64,000 nucleotides of DNA from Cricetomys ansorgei (lineage: Eukaryota; Chordata; Mammalia; Rodentia; Nesomyidae): contig JAMJFZ010000818.1 in the NCBI GenBank assembly GCA_026225945.1, positions 6,933,501 to 6,997,500 on the forward strand. The letters run 5' to 3'. The translations under genes and the position numbers were made by a program. The notes under the pieces are model-generated. The model had not been told where the DNA came from. It worked only from the letters and a program-made list of their open reading frames with translations, and did no database searches. This document shows positions 1 to 11,667 of the stretch, one piece after another; positions within the stretch are counted from its first letter, which is position 1; every line of letters starts with the position of its first letter.

Positions 1-1006
1 GAGCGTCTGGACAGGACTTTCTCCCTTTCTCTCCTCCTCATGAGGTATCTTCTTCTTGCTCCTGTTCTTCATTTCCTCACTGTCTCCTGGCCAACGACTC
101 TGATCCCCATAGCCAATTCTGTTTCCACACAGTGTGAGTGTGCCCTGAATTTAAGAGCGTTTTGCCCTCCATCCCCCAAGTGTCCCACACCTGTCTTTTT
201 CTGTGCCTATGGCGTTTAGTTCATTTCACTCCCCTCACCATGGACTAACGCACTCCTTTCCTCACTGGTTTTTGTTCGCTGCCATCGCCAGTTGGGCAGC
301 AGTGCCTCAGCTCTGCGGTGCTTGAACCTGCAGCCCATGCTTGCCAGGCCAGCTGGCTCCTAGGTAGTCTGAAGAAGTGCCAGAGGTGCACAGAGCCCTG
401 TGCCTGCCCGGCTTACCTGAGGACTTCCCATCTGCTTCCTTCTACACCCCTTTCTTCCTGCACACCATCAGGTCTGTGATGTCTGCTGCACTCAAACACT
501 AGCCCCTGCAGGCAACCCTGTTCCCAGGCCCTAGCCCAGTGCTCCCCTCCTGCCCAGGTACCAGTCAGTGTCCTGCGGTCACAAAAGTCATTGCTGCTTC
601 CTGTTTGGTTTGTGTGAGCTGTTCCTTCCCCTTCAGTCTCCTGGTCAGTGATTTATGCCTATTTAGCACTACCACCTTACGTTAGAAAGCCAAGCACCAG
701 GTGTGTGTGTGGATGGAGCCAGGGAGGATCAGAGCCTGTTGATCTTCCTGCTCCAGGTTTCACTGAAGCTCTGCAGTGCTCTGGAGCGCCCTCACTGTGC
801 CATGCTCTGAGCTGGAATTTACAGTCTAGCCCTGTCCTGTAGGAAACCTGGGACCTATTGTGCCTTGGGAACTGACCTTAGGGCCTGCCTTGGTCTGCAG
901 TCCTACCTTTTGTCTGGGCATCTTCTGTAGGACCATGCATTCCTCTGAATCTGGTTTTGCCTCCCACAATAGATGCAATGTGTTTTACTATTATGAGAGA
1001 GTATGT

Positions 1007-1300
1007 GGTCTGGGGGGTGGCTCACTAAGTAAAGCACCTGCTATACAAGCATGAGGACCTGAATTCAGGTCCCCAGAACCCACACAGAGCTGGGCACAGT
1101 GGCGTATCTCTGTTAGGCAGAGACAAGCAGATTCCAGGGGCTCATTTGCTAGCTAGTCTGGTCAAAACAGTGAGCCGCAGGTTCAGTGAGAGAGTCTGTC
1201 TCAAACAATAAAGTGAATAAAGTGGAGAGAGATTGAAGAAGGTGTCCTCCTGACCTGGACCTCTGGTCTACACAGGTGAGCACAGAGGGTGCACATGTAG
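1007..1300 (+). repeat. B3 SINE (sense)
   Basis: The sequence has a tRNA-like head (GGTGGCTCACTAAGTAAAGC), then the phrase for 'gagttcaggtccccagaacccac', a B3-like body with 'aggttcagtgagagagtctgtctcaaa', and the 'cctgacctggacctctgg' tail. This order is typical of the rodent B3/B2 superfamily. It is diverged, and the exact ends are approximate. Confidence 0.65.
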
Positions 1301-1337
1301 GGGAGGGATATGAGAATGAGTGAGAAAAGGTTGGATT

Positions 1338-1400
1338 AGGGCTAGAGATGAGTGGGAGAGTGCCTGCCTACTGTGTATGAGGCGTTGGGTTAGACACTAA
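1338..1400 (+). repeat. ID SINE fragment (sense)
   Basis: A single diverged copy of the tRNA-Ala-derived ID element: GGGCTAGAGATGAGTGGGAG followed by 'tgcctgcctactgtgtatgaggcgttgggtt'. It lies only about 40 bp from the end of the upstream B3. It has no tandem unit, unlike the composite element at 3701. Confidence 0.5.
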
Positions 1401-2009
1401 TATTCCTAAGGGGAATTTTTTCTTCTTGGGAAGGAGTTTTGTAGGGAGGGAAAGACAAAGAGTTTTCTTTATAATATGAAAGTTTACAACTTAGGTCCAC
1501 ACCCTTAAGACCCTTCTTTCTCTCATGGTACCATGATGCACACATCTCTGTACATGGCCTACAGAGGGTGTGGTGTTTCACATTGTGACCTCGGTGCAGG
1601 GCTGAGATTGTATACCTGTGTCTTTGCTCTCCATAGGTAGCAGAGCCTAGCTACAGAGTAGAGATTGGTAGGTGGCTCAGACCAAGAGACAGGTTTCCTG
1701 GTGTTTAATTCTGTTGTCTGGTTCTGATACATTGAGCTCTGGTTCTCAAAGTGCCAGCAAGAGTGGCTGTTCTGGCATGGCCTTGGGTTTGTATTGGTGC
1801 TGGGTGGGCCGGACCCTGGGTAGTGACAAAGGGAATACTGCCCCCCAATTTCAGCCTTGGGTTTGGCAGCCTTCCTGCAAGGCTCCATGAACCTTGGGCT
1901 GGGAACATCTTACCAGAGTGGTTCCAAATCCCAGGCCTGTGTGTGCCCTGTCACCTGAAAAGTTGCATTGCTCTGTGTCTGTCTTTGTGTGCTTGGCTCT
2001 TAAGTAGCA

Positions 2010-2180
2010 GAGCGAATGCTGCCGTTCTAATTAAATTACCCACTTTGGAGCAGTGATTTAAGGCGCTTGTGAACCTCCCCACCTGAATTCAATGATTCAA
2101 GAGTCGATTTCACAGTCCTTGATTATTAAATTGGTCTATGAATAGTTTTCAATTGAATTGGAACTCAAAATAGCCTCTTC
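2010..2180. promoter_or_regulatory. AT-rich constrained-looking non-coding island
   Basis: A repeat-free stretch with several TAAT-core homeodomain-type motifs (for example CTAATTAAATTA at 2027-2038) and 'gattattaaattgg' further on. The complexity and motif style resemble deeply conserved intronic enhancers. This is pattern recognition only; conservation cannot be seen from one sequence. Confidence 0.3.
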
Positions 2181-2799
2181 ATATGTCTGTTTCCCATGAA
2201 TATTTGCTCTTGCCTTGCATTTTGGGTTGTGACACCCCTTGGGTGCAGGTGACAGTCAGCTACTTCTCTGTGGGGCTAGGGGACAGCACGATGCTTCCTG
2301 AGATTGCACAATTGAAGCTGAGCCATGTCCTTGATGCCACATAGTTGACTGTCTTCTGTGGTCATGTTGGTGGCCCAGAGCAGGGTTCCCTTCAACACTT
2401 TGCAGGACTAGGAGCATCACAGGCCTTGGGTGAAGTTTCATAAATGTTTGACTTTCATTCACTTTCATATTACACTTCAGCTGTTTAAATAATTTTGCTA
2501 AGTTATAATTTACAAAACCCTGTATTCAGTGAGATGTGAAATAGACATATTTGCAGGGGTGTCCACTTGACAAAAGCGTTATCTGCTGCCCTTGTGAATT
2601 CAGGTTTTCTTGAAATTTCAAAATCAAAGCAAACAAAAATAATTGGGTACAGGAGTGATCTGAGCTGCAAATGTTTCTCGCCGGCCCCACCCCTGGTTTG
2701 TACATTTTAAAGTAGCCTCAGTATTCTGGTCATGGTCACTTTGTCCGAGTGTTAGAGTGTCACCTGATAACAGAATCCTGATGCCCTGCTTATGTAATA

Positions 2800-3126
2800 G
2801 GATGTGTGTGCATGCCTGCCTGGCTGTCTTCGTGTGGGTTCACACATACATGACACATATGTGGAAGTTGTCTGTCCTCAGGCACCATCCACCTTTGGTT
2901 TGAGACAGGGTCCTTCATTGGCCTGGGGCATGATGAAGGATTCTAGACAGCTGGCCAGAGGACACAAAGGATCTGCTTGTCTCTGCCTTTGCATCCATCT
3001 AAGGTCACTGGGCTTGCAGGTGCATACCACCATGCCCAGCTTATTGTGTGGGTGCTGGGGGTTCAAACCCAAGTCCTCATGTTTGTAAGGCAAGTGCTCT
3101 ATCAATAAATCTATCTCCCCAGCCCC
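2800..3126 (-). repeat. B3 SINE (antisense)
   Basis: On the plus strand it runs from a TG-rich tail through 'tcctcaggcaccatccacctttgg', 'gagacagggtccttcattggcctgg', 'aggtgcataccaccatgccc' and 'gggggttcaaacccaagtcctcatg' to 'ctccccagcccc'. This is the reverse complement of a nearly full-length B3. Confidence 0.75.
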
Positions 3127-3672
3127 ATGTTTCAATTTTTGAGAGCTTTTAGGATTTCCTTTGGGAAGAGGTACCCACTGTTGTCAGTGCGCATGTGTTC
3201 CTATTGTCAGTTCATCATACAGATTGCAGTATGCCATCTTGGTTGATGGGGTTGCTTGGTCCTTCCCCAACGACTCCTGTTGTCCGACCTGTTTCTCTCT
3301 GCTGTAGCTTTGTCCTTCCCCAATGCAATCCTAAGGATAGGCTGGAGCCCACGGCACATGTTAGGTATACCATTTGGGTACTTGAGATCCTTGCCCTTGC
3401 TGTTCTGACGCTTGCCAAGTCCTCTGAAGGACCAGCAACAGAGGCTGCACTGGGCAACTGTGGGACAGGTGGGTGGGGAGGTAGCAAGCATACTTTCTGA
3501 GGGTCTCTGTCAAGATGACTATGGTCAGCCTGGGAGTGGCCAGTGGACCTTAGAGGACTAAGTCCATTTATCTGGGCCTTTGGAGTTTGCAGCAACTGAC
3601 CAAGGAGGGCTGTTGTGAGGCTGATGTAGGGGAGGAAGTGACAGAGCCAGGGAGGCCAAGGAATGCAATAGG

Positions 3673-3700
3673 AAAGCAGATATTGTAAAGCAGATATTGT
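3673..3700. repeat. 14-bp direct tandem duplication
   Basis: AAAGCAGATATTGT occurs twice back to back (3673-3686 and 3687-3700), immediately before the B1 arm of the B4-type SINE. It could be a replication slip or part of an insertion-site duplication. I could not find a third copy after the element's tail. Confidence 0.85.
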
Positions 3701-4061
3701 CAGGCTTGGTGGTACACCTGTAACCCTGGTTTCTTGGGAGATTGAAGCAGGAGATTGATTATAAGCTCAAGTTCAGCCTTGGAAAACTTTGTGAGATCCT
3801 GTCTTAAAGAAAAAATAAAAAGAGGGCTGGGGATGTAGCTTAGTGGCAAAGCACTTACTTAGACTCTCCCAAGTGAGGGCTGGGGTTGTAGCTCAATGCT
3901 AGGAAATCTGCCTAGAATCCCCCAGTGAGGTGCTGGGGGTGTGGCTCAGTGGTAGAGCACCTGCCTAGAATCCCCCAGTGAGGGGCTGGGGGTGTGGCTC
4001 AGTGACAAAGGTTTTGCTTAGTTTGCCTGAGGCTCTGGTTTCAATCCTCTATACTGCAGAA

Positions 4062-4062
<1 letters not shown>
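3701..4062 (+). repeat. B4-type SINE (B1 arm + tandem ID units)
   Basis: A B1-like arm (3701-3806, 'caggcttggtggtacacctgtaa' to 'gagatcctgtctt') and an A-rich linker lead into four ID units starting at 3822, 3875, 3927 and 3980, so the spacing is 53, 52 and 53 bp. The last one ends as a normal ID 3' end ('ctggtttcaatcctctatactgc'). Ordinary B4 elements carry one ID. Each complete unit keeps an A-box-like TGGCTCAGTGG or variant but lacks the GGTTC-type B box. Confidence 0.75.

Positions 4063-4063
<1 letters not shown>

Positions 4064-4124
<61 letters not shown>
4064..4124. repeat. (CA)n(GA)n microsatellite
   Basis: About 22 CA dinucleotides (4064-4108) are followed by about 8 GA (4109-4124). 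It sits directly at the 3' tail of the B4-type SINE, where A-rich tails commonly evolve into microsatellites. Confidence 0.95.
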
Positions 4125-4634
4125 AAAGGAAAGTAGAGGAGGTTAGATCCGTTCCCTGGGTATGTCCTGGCATCTATCTTCACATAGCAGGCCTAGCACC
4201 CAGTGTGAGACAGGGCTTTCTCCTTCAGAAAGTCTTCAAGCCCAGTGCCTGCAGCGGGGGCTGTGCTCTGCGCCCGCCCCATGCTGCACATCTGTGCCGA
4301 CTGTGACTCACATGGGAAGTGCTTGCGCTGGCAATTTAGCTCATTCAGAAGTGCCGTCCCGAAGCGCCTGTGGCTGACAATCTTTCCCATTGTGTGTGGA
4401 GTTGCACATCCCTCCCCCTTGCACCGTGTTCTGGGATCACCCTGGGTGTCTTTGAAATCGAGAACCTCCTGAAAAGCACTAAGTAGCTATTCAGGAGCGA
4501 GGAAACGACAAGGAGGTGTTTGCACGTGCAGCTCTATTTTAGGACGTCTCTGAGGGGCACACAGTGGGTGATGTGTCCCCAGTCCTGGGGGATGGTCATG
4601 TCAGGCCTCATGGATCTACTTTCTTGCCTTTCAG

Positions 4635-4779
4635 TGCCCGGGGGCTGGAGAAGGCCCAGCAGCAGCTCCAGGATGAGGTCCGGCAGGTCAGTGCGCAGCT
4701 GCTGGAGGAGCGGAAGAAGAGGGAGACACATGAGGCGTTGGCCCGAAGGCTCCAGAAGCGCATCGTGCTGCTGACCAAG
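4635..4779 (+). CDS. Mad1l1: Mad1l1 coding exon A (central coiled coil)
   Basis: This internal exon encodes part of MAD1, the spindle assembly checkpoint scaffold that brings MAD2 to unattached kinetochores and resides at nuclear pores in interphase. The acceptor is a clear pyrimidine tract ending in CAG at 4632-4634; the donor is AAG|GTACAA at 4779/4780. The exon is 145 bp: its first base completes a serine codon begun in the previous exon, then 48 full codons follow, so it ends in phase 0. The peptide starts [15 protein letters not shown] and ends with [12 protein letters not shown]. It is rich in E, K, Q, R and L with heptad-like leucines, as expected of a coiled coil, and contains [20 protein letters not shown], which matches human MAD1 in my memory. 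It corresponds to about residues 358-406 of the 718-residue human protein. The exon length is not a multiple of three, so skipping it would shift the frame. Gene identity is very secure because the next two exons continue the same protein without a gap. Confidence 0.97.
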
Positions 4780-5051
4780 GTACAATTTGCTCAGTGTGGC
4801 CAGGCTCCACCATGCCCATGCCTGGCTTTTTCTCTCTGGCCCCCCATTTTCATCCAGAGCTTTGTGAAGCTGCATGTTCTTGCCTGTGGTTCACATCCTT
4901 CTATCTCCAGCGGGTATTCCACATCCCCTGGACCGTGGACCAGGCACAGTGTTGGCCTTCCCCAGCTGCAGGCTGCAGTAACAGTTCAGTTAGGCTGTGT
5001 GCTCTTAGTTCAGATTTGAGGACACTCTTGAATGGCAGAAAGAGTCATTCA

Positions 5052-5174
5052 GAGCCCAGAGTGGTACCATACAACTGTAATCCTAGAATTTAGGAGACTG
5101 AGGCAGTGGGGGAAGTGGCGAATTCAAGGCTAGCCTGGGCTCTGTGGCTTGGATCAAAACCAGTCTCCGAGACT
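5052..5174 (+). repeat. B1-like SINE, diverged (sense)
   Basis: 'agtggtaccatacaactgtaatcctagaatttaggagactgaggcag' then 'gaattcaaggctagcctgg' follows the B1 order of promoter box and body. It is an old, diverged copy. It lies 270 bp downstream of exon A. Confidence 0.65.
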
Positions 5175-7166
5175 CATCTTCCCTGGGTCCTGACCTGGGC
5201 TGGTGCAGCGCCCCAGGGGACTATTTCCTGTAAGCTGGTGTTCCTTGGTGGTAGCCAGCATTCCTGTCCTTTGCTACCAGCATGAACAGAGGAAGCTGGA
5301 GTGGGCTTCATCCCAGAGTGCTGGATGGCCACATGTTTCCAGGTGCACAGGGTGAGTACTGAGGTTCCCAGCAGAGCGATGCACTCTCCCTGGTACCTAG
5401 GCCCCTCTCAGCCTTCTGGCCCTAAGGCTTTCTGATGTCTTGCATGGTACAGAAGTCCTCAGGTATGAATGGAGGTTCTTAGTGTTATTTAGAGAATTGC
5501 ATGGACTCCGGGCTTTCAGAGCACAAGGAAGGAAAAGCTGGATCTGTCTCTGGGAACACGAGAGAAATGAGTCCAATTTCTTGGGTGGAGGTCCACCCTC
5601 ACCTTGATGGTGGGTGGGCATGAGGCCTAGGAAGGTAGTATACCCAGAAGATCCAGGGTATATGTGTGACCAGCTCTGTGCTAGGTGGTGACTGATGAAA
5701 ACCTGACTCTTTGCTCCTAGGCCCTCCGGGGCAGGACACTACCACACAGTGAGCCATTCTTCTACTTCTTCCCACTGCAGTTTCACAGCTGCCCCTGACT
5801 GCCCCATGCCAATCCTCCAGTGGCTGGCAGGAGAGCTGGCATTTGTGTTGGCCTCAAATACTTCTTCCCAGGCCTAGGGCAGGGATGAGCTCTATCTTAA
5901 GGACCCAGGGTTCCTGCAGGTGGTCCAGGAAAAGAGATGGCCAGAGTGTCCTGGCATGGTGCCTTGGATGAGAGGGTGCTCAGCCTGTTGGCATGGTTTC
6001 TCTTCTGAGACTCAGCATCATCCTTTCCTGCCCAGCACCTGTCAGTCTGAAGCCCATGTGACGGGAATATGTGGTCACGACCCTCAGGCTTGACAGTGCA
6101 GTGGGAAAGAGGTAGAGTGCTCAGCCACACACTCACTAGCCGTGACAAAGACAAACACTGCTGTGCGCACTGACACGGGAGGAGCTGTCGGAGGTGAGGC
6201 TTAAGCAAAAACCCAGAGGATTTACTGTTTACCAGAGCATGTGAGGAGGAGCTGGGCCCATCTTCACAGAGCCATGGTTCAGAGAAGAAGGCTGTCACAG
6301 AGCTGCCATTGATTCCAATGTGCAGGTGGGTGCAGGCAGGAGGTAGCGGATTTCCTGGTCTGCTGGCCCATGGGCAGCCCATCACAGTGCTGGTGTAGGG
6401 TGTGCCTGTGCTAGTGGTGTGGGAAGACAGCTGGCTGTGTGAGGCCTCAGAGAGTGGGCTAGGGGAGGGGATCTGCTTGGTAAACTGCCTTAGTGGATGG
6501 CATTCTTGTGTCCTATGACCCAGAACATCCAGACTTCTTGTGTGATGAGGAGAGAGGTTGGCACTGGGAACATAACTACACCCTGTGATCTTAGAGCCAT
6601 TGCCCAGTCTCTGTAAAAGAGATGGCTCAGTGCCATGGCCCCTTCAAGTGTGCTATGGAGTTCCACAGAGGCATTGGTGCAACAGCCTTCTGAAGCATCC
6701 AGCAAGTCCAGCAGCGAGGCCTTTGTCCTGCCCAGGGAGGCTCTACAGTGCAGGCCCAGGAGACAAAGCTGCTTGTACATTGTCCAGGGCAGAGACAGAG
6801 TCAGCACATGCCCTTTTCATGCTTCTAGTCTGTGTTGTCCACCCCAGACAGCCTGGTAGAGAAGCTCACAGCATCTGGATTTCCAAAGCTAGTCCCTCTG
6901 TCACAGCCTTCTGGCTCCTTGGAGAAATCGTTCTGGGGCCACAGCTGTCTTATGTGCTTTCTGAAGAAGTCAGTGGTCTGATCTGGGTATGTGAACATAG
7001 CGTTCTCACATGTGTATACCCACATGGTTGAGGTTTTTTTTTTGTGGGCTGGGTTCTGTAGCACTCCCATGTGTGTATGCCCATGTGGTTGGAACATCTC
7101 TTGTGGGCTGTTGTGGCCCCTGCTGTGTCACCAGAGCCTCTATGAACTGGTAACTGTTTGGGCTTT
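5175..7166. other. Unique intronic stretch, nothing recognised
   Basis: I see no exon, SINE or LTR signature here. The open frame of 162 codons on the minus strand (5897-6385) has no known motif and no supporting splice logic. A short T-run occurs at 7028-7036. Confidence 0.6.
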
Positions 7167-7534
7167 GTCTTAGTCCGTGTTCTATTGCTATGAGGAGACA
7201 CCATGACCACTGCCTCTTACAAAGGAAAGCATTTAATTGGGGCTTGCCTACAGTTTCAGAGGTTTAGTCCTTTATCATGGTGAGGAGCCTGGTGACATGC
7301 AGGCAGACATGGTACTGGACAAGTAGCTGAGAGTTCTATATCTGGATCTGCAGCAGCAGGAAGAGAAAAGCCACTGGGCTTGGCTCGGGCTTTTGAAAAC
7401 CATAAAGCCCATCTCCACTGATATACCTCCTCCAACAAGGCCACACCTCCTAATCCTTTCAAATAGTGCCACTCCCTGGTGAGCAAGCATTCAGATTTGT
7501 GAGCCTGTGGGGGTCATTCTCATTCAAACCACCT
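7167..7534 (+). repeat. Rodent dispersed repeat (non-SINE), family not named
   Basis: The sequence begins 'gtcttagtccgtgttctattgc', passes through 'aaagcatttaattggggcttgc', 'gcccatctccactgatatacctcctcc' and 'ggccacacctcctaatcc', and ends 'gtcattctcattcaaaccacc'. I recognise this as a mid-repetitive element common in muroid genomes, but I am not sure of its library name. Open frames inside it come from the repeat. Confidence 0.75.
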
Positions 7535-8823
7535 TAGGCATCATTTCAGACTTGAGACTTGGGTGTCAGTGGGGATTGCTGGTGATGGTGCTGCTTCAGT
7601 ATGGCCTCTGTTGAGCTCCCCTGGTGCCACACAGAATCTCAGGCTCTGTGAGGCTTGTGCTTGGTGTCCTGTGTGGGTGCCTCTGTCCTTGGTGTTCTCA
7701 CCTGGTGCTCCCGTCAGGGAATTTCCACTCTCCTCTCTGCAGAGAGAAAGCCAGTGGCTCTCTGGTCCTAACTGACCCCACCCTGACCATGTTGCAATCC
7801 TAGCTTCACTCTGAGTGAGTGGGAAGGTGGCTATTGATTGCCCAACACTGACTGATTATCTGTACCAGCTGTCCCTCCAAGGAGGATTCAAAGGATCAAT
7901 ACCCATTGCCTTCCCAGTCCTGGGTCTGGGGTGTAGGGATTTGACTTGCTAGCCAGCCAGCTTGATGAAACTATTCATTAGGCTGGTCTGCTGAGACATC
8001 AAGGACATTGTCATGTGATTTCACAGGCATGGCATAACGTCCCCCCTCTGGTACCTACCTCCTAAGAGCCTGGCCTGGGTATATAGGACTCAAGCCTGGC
8101 TTACCTGGGTGGGAGAGTGTCCACTCTTCACTGTCCCTATGGAAGCTGCTGTTAGGTCCAGTCTCTAGAACTGGTCACCTCTGCCTGACCATGTCTCTGT
8201 ACAACTCCAGCCTACCCCCCTTGAGGGGAGGATGTGGGTCCTGTTTGGCCACCCATCTGCCTGGCCCTGGCACCGACTGTGGCACTCCACCTTGGCATCC
8301 CCTCCAAGGGACCTCTTTGCCTGCTTCACATTTCAGTTTACAGTGCTTGGCATGCGCAATTTTGTCTCGAGACCTTTATTAAGCGGCTCTAGTCTAAGGA
8401 GTTAATTGTTACTGATAGCTAAGAGTATAATTACCTTGGTAAAATATCATGACTATTTTAAGCAATTGAAAATTGGCTTCTGGCACTGGGTGAACACAAA
8501 CCATTTTCCTATTTGAGGAATGCTATTTCTAGTGTGCACTAATATTCTACACCGTAGTTGCAGAATCATATTTATAGAATATAAGCTAGATTTTTATTTT
8601 TATTTTTTTAATGAAAGAAACCCTTCCACTTCCCTTTTTGGTCCCCCAAGGTCCCAAGGGGAGCAGTCACTGGGGACACAGACTCTAGAAAGCAGGACTG
8701 GAAAGAAGTAGTTTATTGGGCCTTTGGTTACCAGTTTCATCTTTGATAACTACAGAGCCCATTTGGTTGTCATTGGTGATGTCCTGCCTTAGGACCCCCA
8801 GATTGTTTCAGCAGGCCTAGATA

Positions 8824-8827
<4 letters not shown>
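7535..8827. other. Unique intronic stretch with a candidate conserved island
   Basis: No gene or interspersed repeat is visible. The part from 8335 to 8560 is unusual in composition and has its own entry. Confidence 0.6.
8335..8560. promoter_or_regulatory. Candidate conserved non-coding element
   Basis: A SINE-free island with preserved CpGs (CATGCGCA at 8350-8357, TCTCGAGA near 8365, AAGCGG at 8381) next to TAAT-core motifs (GTTAATTG at 8401, TATAATTACC at 8426-8435). Such a mix of AT-rich homeodomain sites and undecayed CpGs is typical of developmental enhancers. Function is inferred from composition alone. Confidence 0.35.

Positions 8828-8860
<33 letters not shown>
8828..8860. repeat. 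(TG)n microsatellite
   Basis: About 15 TG repeats followed by ATGTGTGTGCACGTGTG. It forms the 3' tail side of the antisense B3 that follows. The Cys/Val-repeat open frames across it are artefacts. Confidence 0.95.
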
Positions 8861-8865
<5 letters not shown>

Positions 8866-9252
8866 TGCACGTGTGTGTTTATGTATGTGCACACAGGAGT
8901 TCTTGTTCATATGGATACACATGGTCATATGTGCATATCGAGGCCAGAGATCAACCTTGGTGCTTGGTGTCTTTCCTACCCTACCTTGTTATATATCAAA
9001 CACAGATTTCAGGCTTGGCAAGAGTGCCTTTATCCCATGAGTCCTTGTCTTTTGAGACAGAGTCTCTCATTTGTCTGTAGCTTATCAAATACACTTGACT
9101 GGCTCGTGAGTGCCAGAGTCCCCCCTGTCTCAGCTTCCCTGATCTAGAAACATGAACCATTGCCCCTGGCTTTTTTATGGATTCTTGGGTTCTCACTCAG
9201 GTCCTCATGCTTGCAGAGCAAGCCCTTTACCAATTGAGCCATCTCCACAGCC
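8861..9252 (-). repeat. B3 SINE (antisense)
   Basis: It has the plus-strand marks 'ttttgagacagagtctctcatttg', 'ctcactcaggtcctcatgcttgc' and 'ttgagccatctccacagcc'. The element is long and its middle is diverged or interrupted. Confidence 0.7.
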
Positions 9253-11667
9253 TTGGACGTTGCATTCTGGACAGTGAGCGTCTTGGGCCTGCCCTCCCCG
9301 TGTTGTTGTGAGCAAGTTCCTGGAATATGTTTCTTCGGAGGTGAAGGCTGTCTGTGTCTGTCCTTTGTGCTTCCTGGGAGACTGAGCTGTTTCCTTCTGT
9401 GAAATGACTCCTGAGTCAGACCTCAGGATCATGAGCTGGCTGGCACTGTGTCCTGAAGTGCCACCCACGGCAGTGGAGCCAATGTGGCATCCATCCCTAG
9501 ATACTAGTAGCAGGCTTGTCCACAGTACCTGTTGCATTTTAGTAGTTCTGTGAGCTACCAGCAGACAGGAAGGATTCTGGCCCTCCTCTGTGAAGAGTGT
9601 ACCGCCAGGTTTCTTGTCAGCCCTGAGGCCTGCTGAGGGTCCCTCCACTCCTAACCTGCAGGCATTGTGAATTGCCCCTCGTGTATGTGGCGTGCTATGA
9701 TTCACAGACTGTTCCTGTGAGAGCTGGAGACCACAGGTCTTTATGGGTTCCCATGGCCCTGGAAGGACTGTGGGCAGGAAATGGGATCCATGTCTAAGAG
9801 TCTGTGTCCTTTGTGAAGGCTGAGGAGAGGTGTGGAGCTGGGGCAGAGGCTCATGCAGCCCATTTTGTTGAATATTTTGTTTGGAGTGACTTGATTTTCT
9901 CCCTGCTGAAATACTGTCGCGATGTCAATGCCACACACCCATGCTCCCATAGACAGTAAAGGGAAATGCCGTTCAAATCCTTGTTCATTATACGTGTACT
10001 CAGCATTGCCGGTTTTCTGCTTAGAGACTTCCCGACAGGTGCACTGCCTCCTCTGCTCCAGCAATGGGCAGGACACTGTCTGCAGATGAGTGCTATGCCA
10101 GGGGGAGGTTCCCTGGGTACCAGACCACCCTGCTCTCCTGCACAGATGGAGGGTGTGGGATCAGCTGGGATTCCAGTGCGCGCCCCCTTTGCCCTGCCCT
10201 CGCACCCTTTACTTCATGACACGTGCATGTGAGGAACATTCTAGAGGCAAAGGGGCTGTAAACTAGCTGGGGGGTTCCTTGGGGAGGAAACAGAACAAGA
10301 GCTCTGTGAAGAGCTGCCTCCCCAGCTGACGACTGTAGGGAAATCCTCAGTAGGGCTCTGTGGGGTTATTGTGTGTTCATAGTTCAGCTTTCCAGATTGT
10401 GCGTTTCACTGGTCCACAGTGTTTGTGGCTTCTTTGCTTTTGTTGTAGCTTTATGCTTTGGAGATCTGCCCTCATTGATTCACTCGGCACTTCTGTGATC
10501 GTGGGATGAATGCACCATGATGTGCGCCTCCATTTTCATCTGGGTGGACCTTTGGCCTTTCCCAGTGTGCCTGGTGCTGTGGATATTTTGGAACATGGCA
10601 CTGGCTTCGCTCTGCCATGTGTTTTCCTCTCCCCAGCAAGTTTTGTGCTGACAGCTGCATGCGCACACTGCAGTGGGAGAGAGACTGAGGCAGGCTGCTG
10701 CCTGCCTCCGTGACTTTATGCTCCCTTTACTCCCAGGAGACCCACTTCCTCCTGACTCTGAGTGTGGCCTGCTGTGGACTGACATTAATGGAGTCACAGG
10801 GCCCATACTGTTCATGTCAGGTTTCTGTTATCCTCAGTTGAGAGTGATGTGTGCTCTTGTGTGGACCTGAAGCTGCTAGACTTTTCCATTATGTGACAGT
10901 GTTCTACCAAGTGAATGAATTGCTGCATTTGTGCACGTATTGAACACAGCAAGTGCTGTGACTGACATTCTTTGGGTGATCGTGGACTTCCTTGAGTTGG
11001 CAGACCACCTGCCACCCAAGTGCCAGGTGAGGGTGCCGCCTGAACGCTGCCAGGAGCATGGGGCCATCTTCATCCTCTAGATTCACACCAGCACTCCAGT
11101 TCGTCTGCCTCTAAACTTTCCCTAGGTGTGAGCATCTGGATTCTGGGTATGACCCTCGTCTGGTAGGACCCTCTTCACCTGTGGCTTGTCTTTCCACTCT
11201 TGTCACCGCTGCCATGTCTGCAGGTGAACAGACATTTTTCATTTTAATTGCAGCCCAGTATATCGATTTTCTCTTTCTGCCAGCACTCTGGGCGTCTTGA
11301 TTAAGTATCTCTGCTGACTGAAGTCAGGCAGATATTAAAGGGATCTCACAGCTTCCTCCAAGCAGTCTGTGGTTTTACCTTTTATGCTCACGTCTGACAG
11401 GTGTCTGGAATTGGGTTCGGAGTGTGATATGAAACAGGTGCCCAGGCTTGTTCCGTCCTCCATGTTCCGATGTTGAATGGCTCTGCTCTCTGAAGGGGCA
11501 TCCTTTCCCATGTGGCATCCTGTGGCTACTTTCATTGTGGACTGCTGTAGAATCTTTACTGTCAGCTTCTTGTGTCCGCCTGACAGTGTCACCCAGTCTG
11601 AACTTCAGCTTCAAGATTAGTGTTGGTATCTGCCCATGGGATCATTTGTTGTTCTTTACAATTCCTC
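9253..11667. other. Unique intronic stretch, nothing recognised
   Basis: No interspersed repeat or exon was identified across 2.4 kb. Open frames of up to 166 codons (minus strand, 9205-9705) partly overlap the upstream B3 and show no protein family features. Confidence 0.55.

Larger units (their letters stand above)
1..4634 (+). other. Mad1l1: Mad1l1 intron (3' part), upstream of exon A
   Basis: This is the tail of the intron that precedes exon A, ending in a pyrimidine-rich tract and an AG at 4633-4634. It holds a B3 SINE (1007-1300), an ID fragment (1338-1400), an AT-rich constrained-looking island (2010-2180), an antisense B3 (2800-3126) and a B4-type SINE with a tandem ID array and a CA/GA tail (3701-4124). 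In 1-1006, 1401-2009, 2181-2799 and 3127-3672 I see only unique-looking intronic sequence without coding potential: open frames there are short and do not resemble any known protein. Confidence 0.85.

Noticed and set aside
3822..4033. ID units as possible tRNA-Ala genes.
   Set aside because: They lack a full cloverleaf, an anticodon arm in proper context and a B box; they are tRNA-derived SINE units.
4534..4875. Minus-strand open frame overlapping exon A.
   Set aside because: It is the shadow of the Mad1l1 coding exon on the other strand.
8827..9147. Overlapping Cys/Val-repeat open frames in three registers.
   Set aside because: They are translations of a (TG)n microsatellite, with all three frames open simultaneously.
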